Origin: WVZL01 sp041862375
GTDB taxonomy: Bacteria; Acidobacteriota; Aminicenantia; Aminicenantales; Aminicenantaceae
Reading direction: 5' to 3'
Length of the DNA: 64,000 bases
Assembly: GCA_041862375.1 (NCBI GenBank)
Contig: JBGVTE010000109.1
Coordinates: forward strand, 34,048-98,047
In this document: one piece after another, positions 17,997-27,169 of the stretch
Position numbering within the stretch: position 1 is the stretch's first letter
How the letters are laid out: each line of letters opens with the position of its first letter
Notes under the pieces: model-generated
Seen by the model: the letters and a program-made list of their open reading frames with translations, nothing else
The model's database searches: none
What the model was told of the DNA's origin: nothing
Made by a program: the position numbers and the translations under genes

Positions 17997-19013
17997 ATGG
18001 TTGAATCAATCCTCTATGAAAAATTATCTAACGACAAAGTGCAATGCAACATCTGCCAGAGAAGGTGTTTTATTAAAGAAAACGAAAGAGGATATTGCAA
18101 AACAAGAATAAATCGCAAAGGAAAGCTCTTCAGTCTAATCTACGGGCTAGTTTCATCTCTTATGGTTTCTCCCATCGAAAAAAAGCCTGTCTATCACTTT
18201 TTTCCCGGCTCAGAATGGCTTTCCCTGGGGAGCTTTGGATGTAATTTCCGCTGTCCGGGCTGTCAAAACTGGGATATTGCTCATTCTACTGTGGGAGAGG
18301 ATATAAAAGCAGCGCGATATATCTCTCCTGCAGATTTAATTCAGACGGCCAAGAAGTGGCAGTGCAGGGGAGTATCTTGGACTTATAACGAACCAACGCT
18401 CTGGTTTGAATACACAGTGGAAGGAGCAAAGTTAGCAAAGACACATAACTTGTACACTAATTATGTTACTAACGGCTTTATTACGCCTGAGGCTTTGGAC
18501 ATAATCGGGCCATATTTGGATGTTTTCCGAGTAGACTTAAAATGCTTTTCAAAGGACTCCTACAATAAAATTGCAAATATAGATGATTTTTCAGGTATTT
18601 TAGGAATAATTAAGAGCGCAAAGAAAAAATGGAAAATGCATGTTGAAATCGTGACCAATGTTATTCCTGGTTATAACGACAGAGAAGACGACTTAAAGAA
18701 AATGGCTTCCTGGATCTCTAAAGAATTGGGGAATGATACTCCATGGCACATTACACGCTTCCATCCTCATCATGAGCTCTCTTCTATTAATCCTACTCCA
18801 CTGAATACTTTGGAGAAAATAAGAAAGATCGGGTTGAAGCAGGAGCTTAATTATGTCTATCTAGGAAACGTATGGGGGCACAAAGCTGAAAATACATACT
18901 GCCCAAATTGTGGTAATACCCTCATTCTCAGGGATGGATTTGAAATTAGATATACTCGAATAGAAAGAGGAAAATGCACATTTTGTAACTATCTACTCGC
19001 CGGAAAATTTTAA
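17997..19013 (+). CDS. amrS: AmrS-type radical SAM enzyme (AmmeMemoRadiSam system)
   Basis: A 338-residue protein with the AmrS layout: an N-terminal cysteine cluster (CNICQRRCFIKENERGYCKTR), PIEKKPVYHFFPGS near residue 61, the radical SAM motif CNFRCPGC near residue 82, and a C-terminal zinc-like pair CPNCG...CTFC near 302-325. AmrS is related to pyruvate formate-lyase activating enzymes. The Memo-like and AmmeMemoRadiSam A partners commonly fused or adjacent are not in this window; another radical SAM gene precedes it instead. The substrate is not established for the family. Confidence 0.86.
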   Translation: MVESILYEKLSNDKVQCNICQRRCFIKENERGYCKTRINRKGKLFSLIYGLVSSLMVSPIEKKPVYHFFPGSEWLSLGSFGCNFRCPGCQNWDIAHSTVGEDIKAARYISPADLIQTAKKWQCRGVSWTYNEPTLWFEYTVEGAKLAKTHNLYTNYVTNGFITPEALDIIGPYLDVFRVDLKCFSKDSYNKIANIDDFSGILGIIKSAKKKWKMHVEIVTNVIPGYNDREDDLKKMASWISKELGNDTPWHITRFHPHHELSSINPTPLNTLEKIRKIGLKQELNYVYLGNVWGHKAENTYCPNCGNTLILRDGFEIRYTRIERGKCTFCNYLLAGKF

Positions 19014-19182
19014 AACATAAAACTCTCTTACAATGAGCCGTGCCGTATCTCCTATGGAAAGTTAACTCCAAAAATTCTTCCAAAAAATGAATAAAAATAC
19101 CCTGCCCAAAAATTGTGCAATATTCCAGAAATGTAAGCAGGTCAATTTCTTAGCTCCAAACATAGATTATTTTTCCACAAAC

Positions 19183-20682
19183 TTATTCACAGGAATAGTG
19201 GAAAAATGAGCCATGATTTTTTTCTCTTCTTAGTTTATTATTAAGCCAGTAAAATATTTTCTTTAGTACGGGTTGATGAATAGGATAATCTCTGAATAAA
19301 TCTTTAATTGATGACAAGGTCATCATTTTATAACTTCTCTCTGCAGATTCAATTCGAATAAAACGATGATCAACTTCAGGGAATATCGAAACCTCAAAGT
19401 CTGGGTGATGCACTCTCTCCAGTGCTTCCTCCAGCAATTCTGTCTCTGATGGAGGAACCATCCAATCAGATGTCCCAGAGATAATCAAGATCGGCATTTC
19501 TAACTTTTCCAAAGTCTTGAGCTGGTCATACTCCATGGCCTGGAGCATCCATACAGGAGGAAGGGGATTAAATTTCTGTATTTTCTGGAACTCCTTGGAT
19601 AATCCTTTTTCACTGAAATAGTCTTTATAAAGAATTAATTCTCGGCTTTTTACTTTTTCTACCCAGAAATTAAGTCCCTCAAAACGAGCTTTCCTCTTAT
19701 GCTGTGATTCTCCTCTAACTTCAGAAATGAATTTATTCTGCCTGATTAAATTATAAGGCTCAGAGCTTGCCACACAAGCCAGCAAAACAAGGCCAGCTAC
19801 TTCCGGCCGGTTAGAAGCAACCATAGTTGCTACTTTTCCTCCATAACTATGACCTATTAAAAAAATTAAAGAGGAATTTAATTCTTTTCTCGATTTCATA
19901 TAATTGAAAACGTTTTCTGCATCGCGGGCAAAATCATAAAGCCCCGCTGACTCAAAATGTCCTCCGCTTTGACCTACTCCCCTTTTGTCATAACGAATAA
20001 CAGCAAATCCTTTTTCAGAGAAAAATTGCGCCATTTCTTTAAAAGTGGCATTAAAAAGCCCAAAAGTTTCATCTCGATCCTGTTTTCCTGAGCCATGTAT
20101 GAGTACTATCCCTGGCCATTTTAAGGATGACCGAGATTTAGGAATAGTAAGCGTTGCTCCAAGCGTAATGTTTTCACTCGGAACTTTTATCTCATACGAA
20201 TAAAACTGGCTTGAAAGCTTTCTTGTATGCACTGTTAATCCAAAGAGGAAAGAATAAGAAATAAAAAATACTAAAAATAAATACATAAGAATCTTCCCTC
20301 GGAGGACGAAAGCTCCACCTAAAAAAGACGAAATTACGACTATAATGATTCCCCACGGAGTAAAGATAAACCAGCTGTTAGGAAACCAGCTAAGATATAT
20401 ATCACACGTTAAGATGAGAATAGATATTACAAATCCAATGCTTAAAGAAGGAATAAAGGCTTTCCATTTTCGATATCTTCTTAAAAGAGCTATAAGCCAG
20501 CATGCCAGGATAGTGGGGATTATCAATCCAAATCCAGCGATGGCCTCCCTCAGCCTAGATAAGAAAGGAATCACTTTTAATGCTGGGTATAACAGAAATA
20601 CTAAAATGACTCCAAAGAAAAAGGCAAGAAAACTACCTATTATATGTATGAGGATGTCGAATAAAGTATCTTTCATCCTCAT
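19183..20682 (-). CDS. Alpha/beta hydrolase with an N-terminal membrane domain
   Basis: A 499-residue fusion-like protein. About five transmembrane segments occupy residues 10-150 (for example IIGSFLAFFFGVILVFLL). An alpha/beta hydrolase of the serine aminopeptidase/dienelactone type follows from about 170. The nucleophile motif GHSYGG lies near residue 277, the acid is probably in ISGTSDWMVPPS near 412, and the histidine in EVDHRF near 447. The oxyanion strand LIHGSGKQDRDE is also typical. The hydrolase most likely faces the periplasm or membrane surface. Many relatives are single-domain, so the multi-pass anchor is unusual. Confidence 0.82.
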   Translation of the reverse strand: MRMKDTLFDILIHIIGSFLAFFFGVILVFLLYPALKVIPFLSRLREAIAGFGLIIPTILACWLIALLRRYRKWKAFIPSLSIGFVISILILTCDIYLSWFPNSWFIFTPWGIIIVVISSFLGGAFVLRGKILMYLFLVFFISYSFLFGLTVHTRKLSSQFYSYEIKVPSENITLGATLTIPKSRSSLKWPGIVLIHGSGKQDRDETFGLFNATFKEMAQFFSEKGFAVIRYDKRGVGQSGGHFESAGLYDFARDAENVFNYMKSRKELNSSLIFLIGHSYGGKVATMVASNRPEVAGLVLLACVASSEPYNLIRQNKFISEVRGESQHKRKARFEGLNFWVEKVKSRELILYKDYFSEKGLSKEFQKIQKFNPLPPVWMLQAMEYDQLKTLEKLEMPILIISGTSDWMVPPSETELLEEALERVHHPDFEVSIFPEVDHRFIRIESAERSYKMMTLSSIKDLFRDYPIHQPVLKKIFYWLNNKLRREKNHGSFFHYSCE

Positions 20683-20799
20683 TCTTTTCTGTACAATTGA
20701 TACATTAAAACTACAGACAAGAAATTGTTAGCGTGTTTTTCCTAATACTATTTAAAATATAAAATTTATGAGGGCCTGAGCTTTCTAATCTTCCTTGGC

Positions 20800-22032
20800 C
20801 TACCTCTTGGACATCTTCCGCCTTTCATGTATATTCCCCGCTCGCTCCAGTATTGTAACAATAACCAGAATAACCAAACACTGCAAAAGCAGAACAAGAG
20901 CAAGCGTAAGGCTTAGGTGGCGAATGACTGTAGCTGCCAATCCAAAACAAAATGTCAGCACCAGAACAAGGATTACAGCGTACCGTTTTGACCGAAGGAG
21001 CGCTTCAAATCGATGGTGTATATGGTCTCTCCCTGTGTACTCAATCCACTGTCGGAAGTTCCGAACATCGCCTCTTAAAATTCGGGATACTGTTGTATGA
21101 AACATGTCGTATATCAGTACTCCAAAGATGAGTAAAGGGGGGGAGAGATTTAGCAAGGGATGGCCTACCGCCCATTCCCCGTGGACTGCTAATCCGGCGA
21201 GGAGAAACCCGATTAATGTGGCGCCTCCATCTCCGAGAAAGATTTCTGCCGGTTTCTTAAGTTTGAAATTATGGGGAAGAAATCCCAAGGAAGAACCTAG
21301 GATTGCAACGCTGACCCATCCAAGCTGCACCTGATCCGTTAAGAAAGCAATTGAGCCAAGGAAGGCAGACATGATGATTGCAAGTCCGGAAGCTAATCCA
21401 TCCATACCATCAAAAAAATTAAAAGCATTAGTGATCCCAACAAACCACAGTACTGTAAGAACTATGTTGGCTGCTTTTCCCACAATCAGGTCCTGCGGCA
21501 AAACCTTTAAAACTACTCCTGAGTAAATCATGAATAATGCTAGGACTACCTGAGTCAATAGTCTCAAGCGTGCAGAGACGCCCACAGTGTCCTCAACTAC
21601 TCCAAGTGCAAAAAGAAGGCCAGAGCAGATTATAAGGCGTGCTATTTTTGGATCCCAAATATTGTTCATCATCAGAGCAGTCAGGATTCCTGCGAATACA
21701 GCAATTCCTCCAAGTCGTGGTGTTGGACGGTCATGGATTTTCCGCCTGTCCGGCACATCCACTGCTCCAGTGAGCGTTGCAATAATCACAGCTGCGGAGC
21801 TCAACCACAGAGTGAGTGAACATGAGACGAGGAAGATATACATCCACCTTCCTGGAAATGTTTGGAGAGCAGTTCGTACAGGGTTTATGAGAAGGGCACA
21901 AAAACACAACAGACCGGCTCCCAGAATGAAGCGCCAAGAAAGAGCATAGCGCTGGAGCCAGTCTCGGAGCGGTACGTAACTGCTCTCGATGGGATTCTTT
22001 GAATCCTGCTTTCTGTTAGTAACGTCAGGCAT
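20800..22032 (-). CDS. WecA/TagO-like polyprenyl-phosphate sugar-1-phosphate transferase
   Basis: Integral membrane enzyme of the MraY/WecA family (PNPT), 410 residues with about ten transmembrane helices. It transfers a HexNAc-1-phosphate from UDP-sugar to undecaprenyl phosphate, the first step of O-antigen, capsule or teichoic-type polymer synthesis. Diagnostic elements are DVPDRRKIHDRPTPRLGG near residues 91-108, FNFFDGMDGLASG near 205 (catalytic aspartates), FLGDGGATLIGF near 267 and the HHR motif in DHIHHRFEALL near 337. It stands alone, apart from the other glycosyltransferases. The 288-nt upstream gap holds a small hairpin with a T-run near 22262-22285 but no confident promoter. Confidence 0.88.
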   Translation of the reverse strand: MPDVTNRKQDSKNPIESSYVPLRDWLQRYALSWRFILGAGLLCFCALLINPVRTALQTFPGRWMYIFLVSCSLTLWLSSAAVIIATLTGAVDVPDRRKIHDRPTPRLGGIAVFAGILTALMMNNIWDPKIARLIICSGLLFALGVVEDTVGVSARLRLLTQVVLALFMIYSGVVLKVLPQDLIVGKAANIVLTVLWFVGITNAFNFFDGMDGLASGLAIIMSAFLGSIAFLTDQVQLGWVSVAILGSSLGFLPHNFKLKKPAEIFLGDGGATLIGFLLAGLAVHGEWAVGHPLLNLSPPLLIFGVLIYDMFHTTVSRILRGDVRNFRQWIEYTGRDHIHHRFEALLRSKRYAVILVLVLTFCFGLAATVIRHLSLTLALVLLLQCLVILVIVTILERAGNIHERRKMSKR

Positions 22033-22320
22033 TACTTAATTCTTTTTCAGTCAAACAAGTAATTTTATCTCGTATCCATAAACTCAAGGTATGAAGTAAA
22101 GCTTTGAATGTAAAAAATCAGGCGAATGCGACAGAGAGGGTTGGGTTGTGATATACCAAAGAGAACGATCTTCTCAGATTTTCGTTTAGTCAAGATGATA
22201 AGAACTTACTTTTTGTCAATAGATTATATGAAAAATACAACAGCGTGTCAAAACCTCATGCTCATCGTGAGCGTCTTTTTTTTCGTTATAAAAAATACTT
22301 CCATACTCATAAGTAGTCCC

Positions 22321-24099
22321 TCATTTCCCCTCTTCTACCTTACTGGCAGACAATTCTCTGTCTTTGCCGTGTACAGTCAATCCTTTAACAAAACCACTGC
22401 CACCGACATTTAAACTGATGCGTACGTTGTATGCCAAATCCAGACGATAGCCTGCGAATTCATTACGCGATGTTGCCATAAAAGCTATTGAAGTATCGAG
22501 TGCTGACATTAGAGGACCAATGCCAATATTTTTTTTATCACGCCATAGCATCTCAAAAAAGATACTTCCTTTCTCCCCCTTTAGCTGGATACATGTTCTC
22601 ACCTCGCTCTCTTCGCCAATTCCAGATGGGAATGTACCAACTGCTATTACGTTCTGAATTTCACCTGTCCTTTTTTTATACCGGCGGATTCTCATTTCAA
22701 TAAACTGACGAACCCGTTCAAGCCTTTTTTCTTTGTTAAAGAGCACTTCTCCAAAGGGCTTATAATCGCCCTTTAAGGCGGCCTCAAAAATAGACACTGA
22801 AAGTTTGTTCAGTTCTTTTAAAACACCTGAATCTGCTTTCTCAATGGAAAAAAACGTAGTAATGGCATCTTCTTCTTTTGGATGGACTACCAGCCCTCCA
22901 CCCTTTGCTTCTACATCTAGTTCCCCTCCGCTTGAGAGCAAGTATTTGCCCTCGAACTTCTTTAGGCTCTCATTATCCAAAGTTATTACTGAAGGCGGCA
23001 TTACAACATTTCCTCCAAAGACAAGAGTTTCAATATTATCCCTTACAACCTCAAAAAGCGGTTTCCTGCCATAACTTTGGTTGCAGAAGAGAATAGTTAC
23101 AACATCAGCATCAATATATCGCCGCATTTCTGCGCTGTTACCCAACAAACTACCGCCATCATGCTGGATGAGAGTTCCGTGCTCGGTTTTTAATACATCC
23201 CAGCCATAACCATAGTCATTCAAATATGGTGTAAATATTTTTTTCTTAACTTCAGCCGAAATAATTTCATCTGTGTTCAGAGCAATATGCCATTTGTACA
23301 TATCTCCTATTGTTGACAAGATCCCTCCGTTTCCTAAAAGATTCCAGTACGGATAGGATTTTTCTAAGGGAGTACCATTATCTTTATCTCCAACATACCA
23401 GTGAGCTACAACTCTTTTGTCCCACTGAGGCATTCTGTATCCAGTAAATTCCATTCCTGCTGGCTTGAATAACTGTTCATTCAGAAACTCCTCGTAACTC
23501 TTCCTTGATACTTTCTCTATAATAGCTGCCAGCATACTGTAACCAGCATTGGAATATCCAAACCGTTCCCCTGGCTTAAAAAGCAAGGGCGCATCAAGGA
23601 TTTTTTGTACTGTTTCATCCCTAGCTGCTCTTTCATAATCCATTCCTGTAAAATTAACCACTCCCGAAGTATGGGTCAACAGGTGATGAATTGTAATCCC
23701 TTTTTTCTCTCTTGGAACATTTTTAAAAAATTTGGATATAGGGTCATCTGTACTCAATTTTCTGCGCATCTCTAATTTCATAATCCCGGCTGCAGTAAAC
23801 TGTTTTGTAACCGAACCAGTACTAAATACAGTCTCGGATGTATTGGGTACATTTAAAGATCTAATTGCCACGCCGTACCCTTTGTTGAGCATAATGTTCC
23901 CACTTTTTGCAACAAGTAGTGCTCCAGAAAACCCGAACGGACTTATCCGGCTCAAGTATTTGTCAACTCTTCTCCCGAGAACTCCTTCAACTATGCCTCT
24001 CTCCCTGTCTACTATGAGAGAAATACTGTCGTTTATGAGAGCATAAGAAAACGATACAATAAAGAGAAATAATAATAAGCAAGCCAAATGATTTTTCAT
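22321..24099 (-). CDS. Exported serine hydrolase, beta-lactamase class C/PBP fold
   Basis: A 592-residue penicillin-binding-protein-like hydrolase with a signal peptide (LACLLLFLFIVSFSYA). Catalytic motifs are intact: SVTK at about residues 96-99, YSN at 182-184, and a HDGG segment near 315 in place of KTG. A C-terminal beta-rich domain of about 200 residues follows, typical of peptidases and esterases of this family rather than true beta-lactamases. It is probably periplasmic, with a D-aminopeptidase, esterase or peptidoglycan role. It is a single gene with no obvious partner. Confidence 0.85.
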   Translation of the reverse strand: MKNHLACLLLFLFIVSFSYALINDSISLIVDRERGIVEGVLGRRVDKYLSRISPFGFSGALLVAKSGNIMLNKGYGVAIRSLNVPNTSETVFSTGSVTKQFTAAGIMKLEMRRKLSTDDPISKFFKNVPREKKGITIHHLLTHTSGVVNFTGMDYERAARDETVQKILDAPLLFKPGERFGYSNAGYSMLAAIIEKVSRKSYEEFLNEQLFKPAGMEFTGYRMPQWDKRVVAHWYVGDKDNGTPLEKSYPYWNLLGNGGILSTIGDMYKWHIALNTDEIISAEVKKKIFTPYLNDYGYGWDVLKTEHGTLIQHDGGSLLGNSAEMRRYIDADVVTILFCNQSYGRKPLFEVVRDNIETLVFGGNVVMPPSVITLDNESLKKFEGKYLLSSGGELDVEAKGGGLVVHPKEEDAITTFFSIEKADSGVLKELNKLSVSIFEAALKGDYKPFGEVLFNKEKRLERVRQFIEMRIRRYKKRTGEIQNVIAVGTFPSGIGEESEVRTCIQLKGEKGSIFFEMLWRDKKNIGIGPLMSALDTSIAFMATSRNEFAGYRLDLAYNVRISLNVGGSGFVKGLTVHGKDRELSASKVEEGK

Positions 24100-24275
24100 A
24101 GTACCTTTCCCTCAGTATCTCCAGATATTCTTCAATTATACATATTTTATCAAAGGAAAAAAGTTGCAGAAAACTCCCCCAAAGAAGAATGCCGAGGTAA
24201 CAATACGATAATTTAGGGGATGTATGTTACGAGGGGTTCTTAATTGATAATTCTAAGAATCTTCTCTTTGAGATA

Positions 24276-24578
24276 TCACTTTCTATATGGCTTAAAATCC
24301 CCACGCCTTTCAAACCCAGATTCTCTTCTTCTCGCTCTATTAACCTTAAGCTTTCGGGATTTTAATTCGTGACCATCCAATAGATCAATCGCTTGCTGGA
24401 CTTGCTCATCGTCCTCGAATTCAGCAAATCCAAAACCTTTAGATTTATTGGTAAATCTGTCTCTTATAATCTTAATCTCCTTCAGTTTCAATCCCTTCTC
24501 CTCAATAACCCTTTGAAGCTCTTCCTCATCTATACTGTACTCCAAATTCCCAATATACACCTTGTTTTGCTCTTCCAT
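24276..24578 (-). CDS. RRM-domain RNA-binding protein
   Basis: A 100-residue bacterial RNA-recognition-motif protein of the Rbp type. RNP2 (VYIGNL, residues 7-12) and RNP1 (KGFGFAEF, about 48-55) are intact and carry the aromatic side chains that stack on RNA. The short arginine-rich tail (RARRRESGFERRGD) is typical. AAGGAG lies 7 nt before the ATG. Such proteins are common in cyanobacteria and several candidate phyla and are often cold-responsive; no direct regulatory evidence is visible here. Confidence 0.92.
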   Translation of the reverse strand: MEEQNKVYIGNLEYSIDEEELQRVIEEKGLKLKEIKIIRDRFTNKSKGFGFAEFEDDEQVQQAIDLLDGHELKSRKLKVNRARRRESGFERRGDFKPYRK

Positions 24579-24776
24579 TATAACTCCTTAATAAAATGCT
24601 ACCCATCAAAGCAACCTTTTCAGGGCTTATTCTTTTTGCATCTTCCTCCTTTTAAATATTTTCTCGTTTGCGCAGAGCATTCATTATCTCTACTTCTATT
24701 CTTATTGTACAAGTTCCCATAATACCATTTATAAGAATATTTTAAAAGGGGGCATAAAAAAATTATTTAACTCTAT

Positions 24777-26300
24777 CTATCTTTTAATTTCTACTATTCT
24801 TTTTTCCAGCTTATAATCTAGCACTTCATGCTTCTCCATCCACTCCATTAATATTTGGTCCAAAGGAAGTTCTGTGTCTCTCGGATCAATAACAGATAAA
24901 CCAAAGTACTTATCTTTACCGTGTTCAACAAGATAGTCGTTACTGACGGCAACATATACCTCTTTAGGCAATAGAACTTTTCCTTCTTTAACTAATACTT
25001 CTCCATTAATTTCCACATAGTCTACTCTATCTCCAAATGGCTTTACTTCCTTTACAAAATACTTGTATTTAATCCCTGAAACCTGTAGCCTATCGCGGCC
25101 TCTTTCAACGTCGTACTCAAGTGCATCCTTAAGTTGCTGGCCGGAAAATTTAAATACAACAAGTGTGTTGTGGAAGGGGCAAACATCAAACACATCAGAC
25201 TTGGTAACGGAACCGGCCTTGATACCTGCTCTGATTCCTCCGCTGTTGTGAAGTCCGATTTGAGCACCTGTCTTCCACCGCATGACATCCGTAATCCAAT
25301 TTCCTAGCACACTTTCTACTGGATTCCCCTCTATAGAATGATCAAATTCCGCTTTTCCAATGACTTTAGCATATTCTTTCTCGATTGATGCATCTACTTC
25401 TTTAACTAACGCAGTAACTTTAGAAGATGGGCTCAAGTCGACATCTGCCCACAGCCAGACGAGCTTATCTTCATGAGCCGTGACTCTGTCCTCTTCTACC
25501 TCTACTTTTAAATATCCAAGAGTTCTTTGATGCCCGAGGGTTGATTTAACTAACACTCCATCGACTTCTATAAATTTCCCATCTTCAGAGGCCACGAGAA
25601 CCACATCGATATTTCCAACATTCTTGGCAACTCTTACTCCTTCATCCATCCCCCCATGAAGGACAACAACAATCAGATCTGTCTCTTCATCCAAGTCAGG
25701 GACATACGAATTTAAAGTAGGTATAATTGGAAGAACATCCAAGCCCTCAACGCTTTCTTTAGAAACCTCTTCTAAAAAGTTTTCTTCCATCACTGCTATT
25801 ATTCCAACTTTCAGTCCCCCTATATCAAAAACGTGGTAAGGTTGTGATAAAAAAAGCCTTCCTGATTTTTTATAGACTATGTTGGACATCACTGCTGGAA
25901 ATGTGGCTAATCTTGCAATTCCCAATGCATTCTTCTTTCCTTTGTCAAAATCATGGTTTCCAAAACAGAAAATATCGTATCCAAGTCTGTTTAAAAATTC
26001 TATCATCACTCCGCCAATCACACCTTCGTATTCTATTTCTGAGGCTAAAGTGCCGGTCATGATATCTCCTGTCTCAACTATCAGGACGTTTTTCTCTGTA
26101 GCTCTAACTTTGTTTATGTAATGACTTGTTGCCTCCATGCCGCCCACTAATCTTAATTTCCCTCCTATATTAATCTTTTTTGGCTTATAGGTACCATGGG
26201 TATCGTTGGAATGAATCAAGGTAATCGTTTTTGAGTATAGCGGACAGACTAGAATAAATACAAAACATAAAACTGCTGCAAATGAGAAAGCCTTTTTCAC
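24777..26300 (-). CDS. 5'-nucleotidase / UshA-family metallophosphatase
   Basis: A 507-residue secreted nucleotidase. A signal peptide (MKKAFSFAAVLCFVFILVCPLYS) is followed by the metallophosphatase domain with IHSNDTHG near residue 29, ETGDIMTG near 76, the FGNHDFDKG motif near 116 and VVLHGGMDEG near 208. A 5'-nucleotidase C-terminal substrate-binding domain begins near 315 (GNWITDVMRWKTGAQIGLHNSGGIRAG). It likely hydrolyses extracytoplasmic nucleotides for phosphate and nucleoside salvage. It is preceded by a strong extended -10 promoter. Confidence 0.92.
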   Translation of the reverse strand: MKKAFSFAAVLCFVFILVCPLYSKTITLIHSNDTHGTYKPKKINIGGKLRLVGGMEATSHYINKVRATEKNVLIVETGDIMTGTLASEIEYEGVIGGVMIEFLNRLGYDIFCFGNHDFDKGKKNALGIARLATFPAVMSNIVYKKSGRLFLSQPYHVFDIGGLKVGIIAVMEENFLEEVSKESVEGLDVLPIIPTLNSYVPDLDEETDLIVVVLHGGMDEGVRVAKNVGNIDVVLVASEDGKFIEVDGVLVKSTLGHQRTLGYLKVEVEEDRVTAHEDKLVWLWADVDLSPSSKVTALVKEVDASIEKEYAKVIGKAEFDHSIEGNPVESVLGNWITDVMRWKTGAQIGLHNSGGIRAGIKAGSVTKSDVFDVCPFHNTLVVFKFSGQQLKDALEYDVERGRDRLQVSGIKYKYFVKEVKPFGDRVDYVEINGEVLVKEGKVLLPKEVYVAVSNDYLVEHGKDKYFGLSVIDPRDTELPLDQILMEWMEKHEVLDYKLEKRIVEIKR

Positions 26301-26366
26301 TAAAATATCCTTCTTTATACGACTCTCGTTATCTTACTCGCAGATCAAAATAAAAATTTGTTAAAA

Positions 26367-26395
26367 CTAATAGCACAGTAAAAGCACGATGTCAA
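26367..26395 (-). promoter_or_regulatory. Extended -10 promoter for the 5'-nucleotidase
   Basis: On the minus strand: TTGACATC..., a 17-nt spacer ending CTGTGC, then TATTAG. The architecture and outer sequence match the promoters at 6463, 7858 and 61937. It lies about 65 nt before the nucleotidase ATG. Confidence 0.65.
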
Positions 26396-26506
26396 AAAAT
26401 TTAACACTTAAATCGAAGCATTTACAAATCCGTGATAATAAATACAAAAAGTCTTTGGGAATGGCTGAAGAGATCATTGAAGATTTAGCCCTTTACTGTT
26501 CTGTTT

Positions 26507-26878
26507 TTACTTCTTTCTTCTCCAGTCTATCATATTTGTGTAAACCGAGGCTAATAAAGCCAGCGTGAGGAATGAAATAGCTAGAATATCTACAAGTTTC
26601 TCACTGATATTAAGTCCAGTAATTGATTCGATAAGGAATTTTATATAAGAAGAAGGCATATCATAATAGCCTAATTTTTCTCGAACCTGCCAATGCCATT
26701 CGGTGCTCGGACAGAAGCCAAAACCATACCAAATGCCTAAAATAAACCAGGAGAAAGCGGTCAGTGACAAGACTACAAGATTAGCTACCCTCGTTTTTTT
26801 CCACATCCAGCCGAATAAGTTAAAAATAATCAGTGTGGAATGGAACACGAAAAAGAATTTGTCAAAGAAGGCATACAT
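26507..26878 (-). CDS. DUF2784 family membrane protein
   Basis: A 123-residue inner-membrane protein with three or four hydrophobic helices. The conserved CPSTEWHWQVREKLGYYDMP-type segment, with paired aromatic residues after a cysteine, identifies DUF2784. No biochemical function is known for the family. It stands alone between the nucleotidase and the divergent GHMP kinase. Confidence 0.8.
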   Translation of the reverse strand: MYAFFDKFFFVFHSTLIIFNLFGWMWKKTRVANLVVLSLTAFSWFILGIWYGFGFCPSTEWHWQVREKLGYYDMPSSYIKFLIESITGLNISEKLVDILAISFLTLALLASVYTNMIDWRRKK

Positions 26879-27005
26879 TATATCCCTCTTCCTAAATATA
26901 ATTTCCTGTGACGAAAATCAAGTAAAACTATGGTAAGCTTTTTTAGACCTCTAGGTGAGGGAAAAGCTACTAGCTATCATCTAAAAATACTCAAACTAAA
27001 GCTGT

Positions 27006-27034
27006 TTGACTTTAGGATTACCTTGTGCTAATGC
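27006..27034 (+). promoter_or_regulatory. Candidate promoter for the GHMP kinase operon
   Basis: TTGACT, 17-nt spacer ending CTTGTGC, then TAATGC. It resembles the TTGACATC/TGTGC class seen at 6463, 7858 and 26367 but is less perfect. It lies about 135 nt before the kinase start. Confidence 0.35.
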
Positions 27035-27169
27035 TAATTCGCTCGATTTTTTATAAATAATCGTCTCAGTATGATACGGTATAATTTAAATTTACACCGG
27101 CTGAAAGAAAAGTACACATTTTAGGAATATTTATGAGGTTTTATAGAACAAGTTTTGGTAAGGGAAATA

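Noticed and set aside
22262..22285. Intrinsic terminator (GCTCA hairpin with T-run)
   Set aside because: It points in the plus direction, but no plus-strand gene ends before it; it may be incidental in the gap before wecA-like.
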